Shown here in pieces: positions 1 to 7,821 of a stretch of 64,000 nt of DNA. The first letter of the stretch is position 1. Each line of letters starts with the position of its first letter. The position numbers and the translations under genes are program-made. The notes under the pieces are model-generated. The model was not told the origin of the DNA and did no database searches. It saw only the letters and a list, made by a program, of their open reading frames with translations. Source of the DNA: Gemmatimonadota bacterium (GTDB taxonomy: Bacteria; Latescibacterota; UBA2968; UBA8231); contig VXOR01000035.1 of the NCBI GenBank assembly GCA_009840005.1, positions 1-64,000 of the forward strand. The letters are read 5' to 3'.

Positions 1-2
1 TC

Positions 3-95
3 GTCAAGACGCTCACCCGCGACGAATTCCAAGAAACCGATTTGGAGCGCCTCTATGTCGAATACGTAGAACGGCCGGTGCTGCCAGCGGCCTAG
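3..95 (+). CDS. C-terminal end of an unidentified protein (truncated by window edge)
   Basis: An open frame enters from the left edge and ends at TAG 93-95. It gives 30 residues starting VKTLTRDEFQETDLERLY and ending RPVLPAA. The acidic, helix-like composition and clean stop suggest a real C-terminus, but nothing identifies the family. It is the only reading of this stretch that is open from base 1 on the + strand and consistent with the direction of the next genes. Confidence 0.4.
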   Translation, partial: VKTLTRDEFQETDLERLYVEYVERPVLPAA

Positions 96-150
96 GGGAC
101 GTAGTAGTTGGCCGATTGTCCTGCCTGCACATACCGTCTATCCTCTGGCC

Positions 151-310
151 GTGAAGCTCGCCCTCGATACCAATCGCTACCGCGATTTTTGCATCCACGA
201 TGATCCAAATTTCCGAGCCGATAACACTCGAAAAGCTGTTACCGCTGATTGAGCAATTGCCCCAAGTCGAGCGCGAACAATTGCGTAAATCCCTTGAGTT
301 TCTATATTCG
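151..310 (+). pseudogene. Remnants of a PIN-toxin/antitoxin pair
   Basis: A GTG at 151 opens a short frame beginning MKLALDTNRYRDFC, which matches the N-terminus of VapC-type PIN-domain toxins (first conserved Asp in the LALDTN motif). The similarity stops after about 14 residues and the frame ends at 252. In another frame an ATG at 200 starts MIQISEPITLEKLLPLIEQL, followed by QVEREQLRKSLEFLYS. This looks like the N-terminus of the small antitoxins that accompany PIN toxins, and it then runs without a stop into the downstream E1 alpha gene. Both pieces are fragments, so I read this as a decayed toxin-antitoxin locus. Similarity is from memory of the family, and the antitoxin part is the weaker call. 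Confidence 0.4.
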
Positions 311-315
311 CCGCC

Positions 316-1314
316 ATGCCTACCTCAACTGAAGCAACCCTGCCCGACAAGGATACCTGTCTGGCGCTCTATCGCCAGATGTTGGTCACCCGCCGCTGCG
401 AAGAGCAACTCGCCCGGTCTTACCAAGCCGGCCTGATTCCCGGTGCCTGCCACACGTACGTCGGCGAGGAAGCCATTGCCACCGGCGTTTGCGCCCACCT
501 CAACGACGACGACGCGGTTTTTAGCACACACCGCGGCCACGGCCACGCCCTCGCCAAAGGCGTACCCCCCAAGGAGCTGATTGCCGAACTTTTCGGCAAA
601 GCCACGGGCTGCTCGCAGGGGCGCGGCGGCTCCATGCACCTTTTCTCGCCGCAAGTGGGGATGATGGGCACCAGCGGCATCGTCGGTCCCTGCATCCTCC
701 AGGCCGCTGGCGCTGGCTACTCTTTCAAGCTCTTGGGCGTCCCCAAGGTTGGTGTGGCGTTCTTTGGCGACGGGGCGGTAGCCAACGGAGCCTTCCACGA
801 GGGCATCAACCTAGCGACCAACTGGCAGTTGCCAGTGCTCTTCGTCTGCGAAAACAACCTCTACGCCACGGAAGTTGCCTTTGTCGATACCACCCGCAAT
901 CCGCAGGTGGCCAACCGCGCTGAAGCCTATGGACTGCCCGGTATCGCCGTCGATGGCAACGACGTAGCTGAGGTGTACGCGGTAGCTGGCGAAGCGATAA
1001 CGCGGGCGCGCCAAGGCGGCGGCCCGACCCTCATTGAGTGCAAGACCTACCGCACCCGGCCACACGCCGAGGGAATGCGCGACGGGGGCTATCGCTCCAC
1101 CGAGGAAATCGACGAGTGGAAAAAGCGCGACCCCATCCCGGCGTTTGCTCAGCGGCTGCTAGAGGCCGGCCACGCCCGCCAAGAAGAACTCGACGCGATC
1201 GCGGCGGATGTTACCGCGCTGATCGCCGAGGCTTTGCAATTTGCCCACGACAGTCCATGGCCCGACCCGGCCACCGTGGCCGACCACGTCTTTAGCCAAA
1301 GGGGCGGCGCGTAA
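316..1314 (+). CDS. pdhA: 2-oxo acid dehydrogenase E1 component, alpha subunit (pyruvate/acetoin type)
   Basis: The product (332 aa) is the thiamine-diphosphate-binding alpha subunit of a pyruvate- or acetoin-dehydrogenase-type E1. It decarboxylates the 2-oxo acid and passes the acyl group to lipoyl-E2. The ThDP/Mg motif is clear: GDG at residues 151-153 and NN at 180-181, about 27 residues apart, with GAFHEGINLA between. An N-terminal HTYVGEEA segment and the STHRGHGHALAKG region are typical of E1 alpha. The length matches the acetoin/pyruvate E1 alpha family (320-360 aa). The stop TAA overlaps the ATG of the beta subunit by one base, so the two are translationally coupled. The substrate (pyruvate, acetoin or branched 2-oxo acid) cannot be decided from sequence alone, so the symbol is tentative. 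Confidence 0.9.
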   Translation: MPTSTEATLPDKDTCLALYRQMLVTRRCEEQLARSYQAGLIPGACHTYVGEEAIATGVCAHLNDDDAVFSTHRGHGHALAKGVPPKELIAELFGKATGCSQGRGGSMHLFSPQVGMMGTSGIVGPCILQAAGAGYSFKLLGVPKVGVAFFGDGAVANGAFHEGINLATNWQLPVLFVCENNLYATEVAFVDTTRNPQVANRAEAYGLPGIAVDGNDVAEVYAVAGEAITRARQGGGPTLIECKTYRTRPHAEGMRDGGYRSTEEIDEWKKRDPIPAFAQRLLEAGHARQEELDAIAADVTALIAEALQFAHDSPWPDPATVADHVFSQRGGA

Positions 1315-2291
1315 TGCCCGAACTCACGTATGTAGAAGCGGCGCGCCAAGCCCTAGCCGAGGAGATGGCGCGCGACGAGACCATTTTCGTCGTCGGCGAG
1401 GGCATTGGGCCGCGCGGTGGCAACTTTAACACCACTACTGGTCTCTTCGATTTGTACGGCCCGGAACGCTTGCGCGACACCCCGATATGCGAGCGCGGCT
1501 TCGTCGGTTTGTGCGCTGGCGCAGCTATGACCGGGACGCGGCCGGTTGTGGATTTCATGTTCTTGGACTTCATCCTCGATTCATTTGGCGAACTGGTCAA
1601 CCAGATCGCCAAGATGCAGTACATGAGCAGCGGCCGCCTGAAAATGCCCATCGTCCTGCGCGGCTGCATTGGCGTCGGTGGCGCGGCCGCCACCCATCAC
1701 TCGGGCAATTACTATCCGATTTTTACGCATCTGCCCGGCTTCAAGGTCGCGGTGCCGTCCAATCCGTACGATGCCAAGGGCCTGCTCAAGACGGCCCTGC
1801 GCGGCGACGATCCAGTGCTTTTCCTCGAACACAAGTCCTTGCTCAACACCCGAGGAGAGGTTCCAGAAGAGGAGTACTCCATTCCCTTTGGCCAAGCGGC
1901 CGTGTGTCGTCGCGGTGAGCATCTGACCGTCGTGGCTTTGACTACTATGCTGACCGAGACGCTGCAAGTCGCCGAGGCCCTATCTGGCGAGGGCATCTCG
2001 GTCGAAGTCATTGACCCCCGCACTACGTCCCCCCTCGACATTGACACGGTGCTCGAATCCGTCCACCGGACGGGCCGTCTGCTGATCGCCGATGAGACCT
2101 TTGCCCCCTGTGGCATGGGCGCGGAAATCGCCGCCGCAGTGGTTGACCGGGCCTTCGACGACCTCGACGCGCCGGTGCGCCGCCTCAACGGTGCGCACGT
2201 GCCCACGCCGTACAGCGCGCCCCTAGAGGCCGCGATTGCGCCCAACAGGGAGGACATAGAACGGGCCATCCGCGACCTGATGGCCGAGTAG
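1314..2291 (+). CDS. pdhB: 2-oxo acid dehydrogenase E1 component, beta subunit
   Basis: The product (325 aa) is the beta subunit that completes the alpha2-beta2 E1 heterotetramer and binds the pyrimidine end of ThDP. Family signatures visible are the N-terminal LTYVEAARQALAEEMARDE, the VGEGIGPRGG segment, the PICERGFVGLCAGAAMTGTR stretch, and the C-terminal transketolase domain with VIDPRTTSPLD and GRLLIADETFAPCG. Length is standard. It starts inside the stop of the alpha gene (TAATG) and is followed after 10 nt by E2, so the three genes form one operon. No E3 (lipoamide dehydrogenase) gene lies in the window, so E3 must be encoded elsewhere. Confidence 0.9.
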   Translation: MPELTYVEAARQALAEEMARDETIFVVGEGIGPRGGNFNTTTGLFDLYGPERLRDTPICERGFVGLCAGAAMTGTRPVVDFMFLDFILDSFGELVNQIAKMQYMSSGRLKMPIVLRGCIGVGGAAATHHSGNYYPIFTHLPGFKVAVPSNPYDAKGLLKTALRGDDPVLFLEHKSLLNTRGEVPEEEYSIPFGQAAVCRRGEHLTVVALTTMLTETLQVAEALSGEGISVEVIDPRTTSPLDIDTVLESVHRTGRLLIADETFAPCGMGAEIAAAVVDRAFDDLDAPVRRLNGAHVPTPYSAPLEAAIAPNREDIERAIRDLMAE

Positions 2292-2301
2292 GAGCAAGCG
2301 C

Positions 2302-3390
2302 ATGGCCGAGCCAATCGCAATGCCCCGCTTGGGGTGGACTATGGAGGAGGGTACACTCGCCGAGTGGCTCAAAGCCGATGGCGACGCGGTCGAGGCTGGC
2401 GAAATCCTCTTTACGGTGGAAAGCGACAAGGCCCTCAACGAGATCGAGACTTTTTCCAGCGGCATCCTGCGCATTCCCCCAGATGCGCCCCAACCCGGTG
2501 ATACGGTGCCGGTGGGCACCCTATTGGGCTATCTGTTGCAGCCCGGCGAGGAAATGCCGACTGCGCCGCTCCCAACTCCCGTAGCAGAGCCGGTTCCAAC
2601 GCCTGCGGAATCCGCGCCTGTAGCAAAGCCAGGGCCGGTTCCAACGGCTACGCTGACTCGCTCCGCAGGGCCGACCATCAGCCCCCGCGCTCGACGCGTG
2701 GCCTCGGAGCTTGGGGTGGAATGGCGCGCGCTTACGGGCAGTGGGCGCACGGGTCGGATCGTCGAGCGCGATGTGCGTGCGGCTGCCGCCCGCAGCGGCC
2801 AAGCGGCTCCCGCAATCCTGACGACCGAAGCAGACGCCACCGAGTTGGTCACGTTGCGCCCGCGGCTCAAGGCGGAGGATGCGCCAGCACCTGCCTATCA
2901 CCACCTGATTGCCAAGCTGGCGGTGGTAGCCTTGGCCGATTACCCCCAGTTAAATGCCGCGGGGGCTGAGGCCGTCCATCTCAGCCTCGCAGTAGATACA
3001 GGCGATGGCTTGGCGAGTCCGGTTATCCGCGACGCGCATACCAAGAACTGGGCCGAACTCGCGGCCGAGGCCCGCTCCCTAGCGCTACAGGCGCGGCGGC
3101 GCACCTTGGAGCCGGAGGCCGTGCAGGGCGGCACCTTTGCCATCGCCAACTTCGGCATGTACGGGATCGACGCCTTTACTCCCATTCTCCGCCCTCCCTA
3201 CCGCGCGGCTTTGGGACTGGGGCGCATTGCCGAGCGCCCGGCCGTGCGCGAGGGCCGCGTGGTGCCACGGGCGTTGATATCTTTGAGCCTGACGGTTGAG
3301 AGCGGGCTGCTCGAAAACGGTGCCGCGGCTCGTTTCCTCGACCGCCTGCGGTCCTTGATTGAGCGGCCCGAATTGGGGTTGCAAGACTAG
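2302..3390 (+). CDS. pdhC: E2-like lipoyl-domain protein, dihydrolipoamide acyltransferase with atypical core
   Basis: The domains in order are: a lipoyl domain (residues 1-80, lipoylated Lys predicted at K43 in VESDKALNE); an Ala/Pro/Val/Thr-rich flexible linker (85-122); a peripheral-subunit-binding domain (about 125-160, with ISPRARRVASELGV and GSGRTGRIVERDV); and a shortened acyltransferase-like core (about 180-362). The core keeps the ending FAIANFGMYGIDAFTPIL...AARFL but does not carry the HxxxDG active-site motif. At that place (residues 333-340) it reads ESGLLENG. It also lacks much of the N-terminal part of the core. The product may therefore be a structural/binding component (like eukaryotic protein X) or a degenerate E2. 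A RBS-like GGAGCAAGCG precedes the ATG. Confidence 0.75.
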   Translation: MAEPIAMPRLGWTMEEGTLAEWLKADGDAVEAGEILFTVESDKALNEIETFSSGILRIPPDAPQPGDTVPVGTLLGYLLQPGEEMPTAPLPTPVAEPVPTPAESAPVAKPGPVPTATLTRSAGPTISPRARRVASELGVEWRALTGSGRTGRIVERDVRAAAARSGQAAPAILTTEADATELVTLRPRLKAEDAPAPAYHHLIAKLAVVALADYPQLNAAGAEAVHLSLAVDTGDGLASPVIRDAHTKNWAELAAEARSLALQARRRTLEPEAVQGGTFAIANFGMYGIDAFTPILRPPYRAALGLGRIAERPAVREGRVVPRALISLSLTVESGLLENGAAARFLDRLRSLIERPELGLQD

Positions 3391-3399
3391 GCGCATTCC

Positions 3400-5799
3400 T
3401 CACTCCAGCATCGTCTGCACGACCATGTCTGTGCCGTCAATCCGCACTTGTACCGCACCAGTGTGGTCGGTGCGCAGCACCCGCGCCCCGTGCGCTGCGT
3501 AGCGCGCGACGACCTCTGGGGCCGGGTGCTTGAACTTGTTGCTCTCTCCCAGTGACATCACCGCCACTGCGGGCGCGACTGCCGCGACGAAAAGCGGCTG
3601 CGACGAGGTGCGCGAGCCGTGGTGAGCCACCTTGAGCAAGTGCGCCTGTAGCCGCGGGCCCCAAGCGAGAATCGCCGGGTCGGTCTCCTGCTCTATGTCG
3701 CCGGTAAAGAGCACGCGCACGATTCCGTGCTGCAAGCTAAAGGCTACCGAGCCGTTGTTTGGGCCAAAAGGGACATTGCCGTCTGCATCGACAAAGTCCG
3801 CAGTTGGATGCAGGATGAGTCCCGCGACCCCGCCCAAGCCCGCCAAGCTGTCGCCCGCTGCGACCCGGTGGTAGCGAACACCCCGCTCGGCGATTAGTTC
3901 TTGCAAGTGCCGAGCGGTCCACGAGTCATAGACTTGCCCGCTGTCGAGGAAGTGGCCGACTTCCATTTGCTCCAACAGGGCTACCAGTCCGCCGATGTGG
4001 TCGTTGTGCGAATGCGAGGCCACGACGACATCGACCCGCCGGACGCCTATGTAGCGCAAGAAAGGCAACAGTACCTGTTCGCCGCAGTCGAAGTATGCGT
4101 TGCGCTCGCCGCCATCGACGACCATGGTTTTGCCATCGGGGAAGCGCACAAACGCCGCGTCGCCTTGGCCCACGTCTAAAAAGACGATCTCCAAGTCGCG
4201 GGAGCGGAGCGCATAGGTCCACACCGCGACATTGAGCCAGATGAGCGCTGCGAAAATGGCAGCTTTGCGCGCCCAAACCCTGTGGGGCAGGAGCGGGCCG
4301 AGCAGGCAGAGAGCGGCGGCTACTGCTACGAAGAGCACCCCTGGCCGCGGCACCACCACGGACGCAAAGGGCAGCGAGGCCCACCACGAGACTAGCTCGA
4401 TCAGCCCCACGAGGACTAGGTAATTGGCAGCGTTGAAGGCAGTGGCAACCCAAGGCAAAATCCACCCCGTCAACGCGGCGAGCAAGCCCAAGCCCACGGC
4501 GAGCGCCAACAACGGAACTACCACTATATTGGCCACCACGGCCCCCAGTGCTAGCTGCTGAAAGGAATAGGCGATCAACGGTCCGGTGCCGAACTGGGCC
4601 GCGAGCGAGGCGCACAGGGGGATGACGATCCAGCGGCCGATTCGGCTATCGGCGCGTTGACAGGCCGCGGGAAAAAGCGAGGCGAGCGGCCCGTGCAAGG
4701 AGACGATGGCCCACGTCGCGCCAAAGGAGAGTTGGAAGCTCAAGCTCCACGGACTCTCTGGCCATATCACTAAAATTGCCAGCGCCGCCAGCCCTAGGGT
4801 GTTGTAGATGTCGCCCTGCCGCCTAAGTACCCGCCCCAACAGCACTACCGCTCCCATCACCACCGCTCGCACTACCGGCACCTGCGCTCCGGTTGCGAGG
4901 GCATAGAATGCCAGAGCGACGATGGTAGCCGCGGAACTCGGTCGATCAGCGAGCCGCAAGAGCCGGAAGCCGAAGAAGAAGAACCCGCCGACCATCCCGA
5001 CGTGGAGTCCGCTGACTACGAGCGCGTGCGCCAATCCGGTGCTGCGAAACGCCGTGCGCACCTCCTCGGGAATCCGCCGCTTCTCTCCCAAGAGTACTCC
5101 CAACAGCAGTCCGGCTGGCGCTCCTGAGAGGTTCTGCTCAATGCTCTGGCGCACGGCGCGTCTGAGGGGCAGCACTACTCTCTCGTACAGCCAGTGTCCG
5201 GGTAAGTGCTCTACGGAAACAACCTGCGCGGGTTTGCCGACGAAGAGCGTGCCGTAGATGTCTTGTTGGGCCAAAAAGGCTCGGTAGTCGAAGGCACCAG
5301 GATTCCGCATTGCACGGGGCCGTTGTAGCTTCCCGCGCAGGGACACGCGGTCGCCGTAATCGGCTGGCAAGTACGCGTCTTTTACTGTGACCAGCACTTG
5401 CCCGCTCAAGTGGTAGATGGTGCTGTCGGTGACTACCTGTTCCAGCTCTATGACAAAGTGTATTCGCTCGTCGCTGCGCTCTGGTTCTTGGACGATGCGC
5501 CCGGTGACCACGCCGCGCTGGCCAAAGACCTCGAGCGAGGCTAGGTGTGGTAAAGGGGACAGAGCTGTGTCGATGTGGTAACGCAACGCGCCTAACAGGA
5601 TGACCACTATCCACATCATCCAACCTGTCCAACGCGCCTTGCGATAGAAGCCTGTGGTCGCGCAGAGAAAGGCCAAGCCGCTCAGGACCGCCACTGCGGC
5701 CAAGCCCATCTCTACAGTCCGCCCTAGGAAAATGCCGATGCCGAATCCGAGGGCCGTCCACAGCGCGGGCCGCCGGAGCGTCTTTTTGCTCGCAGACAT
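3400..5799 (-). CDS. comEC: ComEC/Rec2-family DNA-uptake channel protein
   Basis: The product (799 aa) is a polytopic inner-membrane protein of the ComEC/Rec2 family, which forms the channel for single-stranded DNA entry in natural transformation. It shows the three-part layout. There is an N-terminal region with two to three membrane spans and a soluble OB-like segment. The central Competence domain has many hydrophobic spans (LLLGVLLGEKRRIPEEV, then HALVVSGLHVGMVGG). The C-terminal part is a metallo-beta-lactamase-like domain starting VFLDVGQGDAAFVRF, with the metal motif HSHNDH at about residue 595 and a later VAHHGS. Length is typical (700-850). It converges on the E2 gene with a 9-nt gap. 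No other competence genes are in the window. Confidence 0.93.
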   Translation of the reverse strand: MSASKKTLRRPALWTALGFGIGIFLGRTVEMGLAAVAVLSGLAFLCATTGFYRKARWTGWMMWIVVILLGALRYHIDTALSPLPHLASLEVFGQRGVVTGRIVQEPERSDERIHFVIELEQVVTDSTIYHLSGQVLVTVKDAYLPADYGDRVSLRGKLQRPRAMRNPGAFDYRAFLAQQDIYGTLFVGKPAQVVSVEHLPGHWLYERVVLPLRRAVRQSIEQNLSGAPAGLLLGVLLGEKRRIPEEVRTAFRSTGLAHALVVSGLHVGMVGGFFFFGFRLLRLADRPSSAATIVALAFYALATGAQVPVVRAVVMGAVVLLGRVLRRQGDIYNTLGLAALAILVIWPESPWSLSFQLSFGATWAIVSLHGPLASLFPAACQRADSRIGRWIVIPLCASLAAQFGTGPLIAYSFQQLALGAVVANIVVVPLLALAVGLGLLAALTGWILPWVATAFNAANYLVLVGLIELVSWWASLPFASVVVPRPGVLFVAVAAALCLLGPLLPHRVWARKAAIFAALIWLNVAVWTYALRSRDLEIVFLDVGQGDAAFVRFPDGKTMVVDGGERNAYFDCGEQVLLPFLRYIGVRRVDVVVASHSHNDHIGGLVALLEQMEVGHFLDSGQVYDSWTARHLQELIAERGVRYHRVAAGDSLAGLGGVAGLILHPTADFVDADGNVPFGPNNGSVAFSLQHGIVRVLFTGDIEQETDPAILAWGPRLQAHLLKVAHHGSRTSSQPLFVAAVAPAVAVMSLGESNKFKHPAPEVVARYAAHGARVLRTDHTGAVQVRIDGTDMVVQTMLE

Positions 5800-5901
5800 A
5801 CCAAGTCCAACGGCAAAAAGCGTTCCAACTCGACAGGACGTTGGCGAGTCTGTATGCTAAGGAGAAGAAAAAAGAAGTTTCTTTGACGAAGGAAGATTAA
5901 G

Positions 5902-6213
5902 ATGACTGCTTCTATCGCTGAACTCCGAGGCAAAGACCGTCGCTACTTACGCGGCTTAGGCAACGCGCTGCGCCCGACCGTGTATTTGGGCAAAGAGGGC
6001 CTTTCTGCCGCCGTTATCCGCTCGCTCAACGAAGCCTACGCCAACAGCGAGTTGGTCAAGGTGCGCTGTGAGCGCAACAGCCCCCTCGACCGCTGCGAAG
6101 CCGGCGAGCAGCTTGCCGCCGCTACCGAGTCACACCTAGTGCAAGTCTTGGGCAACACGCTGCTCCTCTACCGTCCCGGTCCCGACGATCCCCAAATCGC
6201 GCTGCCCGAATAG
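5902..6213 (+). CDS. yhbY: CRM-domain RNA-binding protein YhbY
   Basis: The product (103 aa) consists of one CRM domain and matches YhbY, a small protein that binds pre-50S ribosomal particles. Diagnostic features are LRGLGNALRPTVYLGKEGLS (the GxxG-type loop of the CRM fold appears as GKEG) and the HLVQVLGNTLLLYRP C-terminal strand. The ATG at 5902 is preceded by GAAGGAAG. It stands alone, transcribed away from comEC. Confidence 0.88.
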   Translation: MTASIAELRGKDRRYLRGLGNALRPTVYLGKEGLSAAVIRSLNEAYANSELVKVRCERNSPLDRCEAGEQLAAATESHLVQVLGNTLLLYRPGPDDPQIALPE

Positions 6214-6286
6214 AGGCGTAGGCTTCGTTGAGAAGCGAGACCAGCTTCCATATACTTACTTAAAAGCTCGTAGCAGGAAAGCTATT

Positions 6287-6493
6287 ATGCTCAATATCAA
6301 GCCGAAATATGTTGTGAATGAAAAGGGACGAAAAACAGCAACCGTTCTATCGATGGAAGATTATCGCTCTCTGATGCAACGACTTCAGGATTTAGAAGAT
6401 GCTTTAGACTTGGATAGAGCCGTTGAAACGGCAACCGATTTTCGGGAATACACTGAGATACAGGCAGAAATAAAAAGAGAAGGAAAACTTTGA
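6287..6493 (+). CDS. Phd/YefM-type antitoxin of a RelE module
   Basis: The product is a 68-aa protein. Residues 1-35 (MLNIKPKYVVNEKGRKTATV then LSMEDYRSLM) match the DNA-binding part of Phd/YefM-type antitoxins, and the charged C-terminal tail is the toxin-wrapping segment. It is translationally coupled to the toxin: its TGA (6491-6493) overlaps the toxin's TTG start. Known role of such pairs: the antitoxin neutralises the toxin and autoregulates the operon. The pair is visibly less GC-rich than its neighbours, which suggests recent acquisition. Confidence 0.8.
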   Translation: MLNIKPKYVVNEKGRKTATVLSMEDYRSLMQRLQDLEDALDLDRAVETATDFREYTEIQAEIKREGKL

Positions 6494-6762
6494 CGGATGC
6501 GATGGCTTACACCATCCATTTAGAACGTCGTGCTGAACGAGAGTTTCGGAGACTACCACGAGAAGTCATCAGACGTATCGACGCTATGTTTCGTCAATTG
6601 GCAAGTAATCCACGTCCAGATGGGGTCGTTAAACTTTCGGGTCGTACTGCTTCTGGTTGGCGGGTGCGTGTTGGGGAGTACCGCATCCTTTACCAAATAG
6701 ATGACAGCAGGAACCGTATCGATGTCTATCGAATAAAACATCGTCGGGAAGCTTACCGTTAG
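6490..6762 (+). CDS. RelE/ParE-superfamily toxin
   Basis: The product (90 aa) has the RelE fold pattern: IHLERRAEREFRRLPREVIRRI, then VVKLSGRTASGWRVRVGEYRILYQIDD and the terminal VYRIKHRREAYR. Such proteins are ribosome-dependent mRNA endonucleases (RelE) or gyrase poisons (ParE). The R-x-G-x-YR-I-x-Y core and the H-R-x-x-x-Y end favour RelE-type mRNA cleavage. The TTG at 6490 has an AGAAGGA about 8 nt upstream and overlaps the antitoxin stop; an ATG at 6502 is the alternative start. The gene appears complete. Confidence 0.85.
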   Translation: MTDAMAYTIHLERRAEREFRRLPREVIRRIDAMFRQLASNPRPDGVVKLSGRTASGWRVRVGEYRILYQIDDSRNRIDVYRIKHRREAYR

Positions 6763-6813
6763 TAAACAAATTGTCTTGGGGCGACTTTTCGAGACGGCGG
6801 TCGAAATTGCCGC

Positions 6814-7761
6814 TCACGCCTTCCACGCCTGGGCAAAGATGCCGAGTGAACCGGGCGCGTATCCGGCGTAGTGGTTGTTGAAGAATACGTACACGGACTG
6901 TTCCGGCGCGGCCTTGGCCAACTCCCGGACTTGCTGTGCCCACTGTTGGGTTTCGGCGGCGCGGTCCCAGACGAGGCGGTCCCAATGCCGCTCCTGCTCG
7001 CCGCGGCGAATTCGCTCCTCCACGTAGGCGTCCATCTTTTTGCGGTCGCCTAAAAAGCGCACGTAGAGAAAGTCGGCCGTTACAGGATCGACGCGGTTGA
7101 GGGTCTCCGCTAAGCCTGGCATGGTGTAGTAGTTGTTTAGCACTAGCGCCACTCCGTGTTCGCGCAGCAGATCTAACAGTTCCGCCCGCAGCCAGCTCCC
7201 GTTGCGCACTTCCACCGCAAAGCGGAACTCGCCCGTAGGTAGCTGCGGCAAGAACTCTGCTAGGCGTTCGATGAATGCGCTGCCGTACTCGTTTTCGTGC
7301 GCGTCCTGTCCCCGCGCAGTGTATGGAAACTGCATCAGCAGCGGCCCCAACCGCTCGCCCAATGGGGCCATCGCGTCGAGGAATTCTTCCATTTCCCCCA
7401 TGCAGTCCACGAGCATTTTTTCGTGGCTGATCACGCGGGGAATTTTGGCGGTAAAGCGGAAGTGCGGATGCGTCCGCCGCAGCCATCCTTCGATCGCCTT
7501 GGGCGTCGGCACCCGGTACCAAGTCGAGTCGATCTCCACACTCCTGAAGACCTTGGCATAGTGCTCGATGTAGTCGGCTGTGGCGCAACCCTCTGGGTAG
7601 ATCAACCCTTCCCAATCCTCATTCGACCAACTCGTCGTTCCCAAGAAAAGTTGCGCGGGTAGTCCCTCCTGCACCTGCTGCATCCGCTCGACGTGCCGGG
7701 GCTTGGCTGGCGGCATGATTTCGGAGAAAAGGTCTTGTTGTTCTGCCACGATTTGCTCCAT
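6814..7761 (-). CDS. DUF72 (YecE-like) TIM-barrel protein
   Basis: The product (315 aa from the ATG at 7761) belongs to the DUF72 family, TIM-barrel proteins of unknown biochemical role. Signatures are FLGTTSWSNEDWEGLIYP near the N-terminus, SVEIDSTWYRVP, FRFTAKIPRVISHEKML, a QFPYTARG-like segment, and the C-terminal VYVFFNNHYAGYAPGS, which corresponds to the family's NN-H-xG-xAP motif. A longer TTG-initiated form (7797) would add 12 residues, but the Met at 7761 gives the usual N-terminus. It lies downstream of the LysRS gene on the same strand, 61 nt away. Confidence 0.85.
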   Translation of the reverse strand: MEQIVAEQQDLFSEIMPPAKPRHVERMQQVQEGLPAQLFLGTTSWSNEDWEGLIYPEGCATADYIEHYAKVFRSVEIDSTWYRVPTPKAIEGWLRRTHPHFRFTAKIPRVISHEKMLVDCMGEMEEFLDAMAPLGERLGPLLMQFPYTARGQDAHENEYGSAFIERLAEFLPQLPTGEFRFAVEVRNGSWLRAELLDLLREHGVALVLNNYYTMPGLAETLNRVDPVTADFLYVRFLGDRKKMDAYVEERIRRGEQERHWDRLVWDRAAETQQWAQQVRELAKAAPEQSVYVFFNNHYAGYAPGSLGIFAQAWKA

Positions 7762-7821
7762 AAAAAAGAGGGCGCGGCACTTACCGCCCCCTCGCAATTA
7801 TCGGCGAATGTCCTGTATGCG

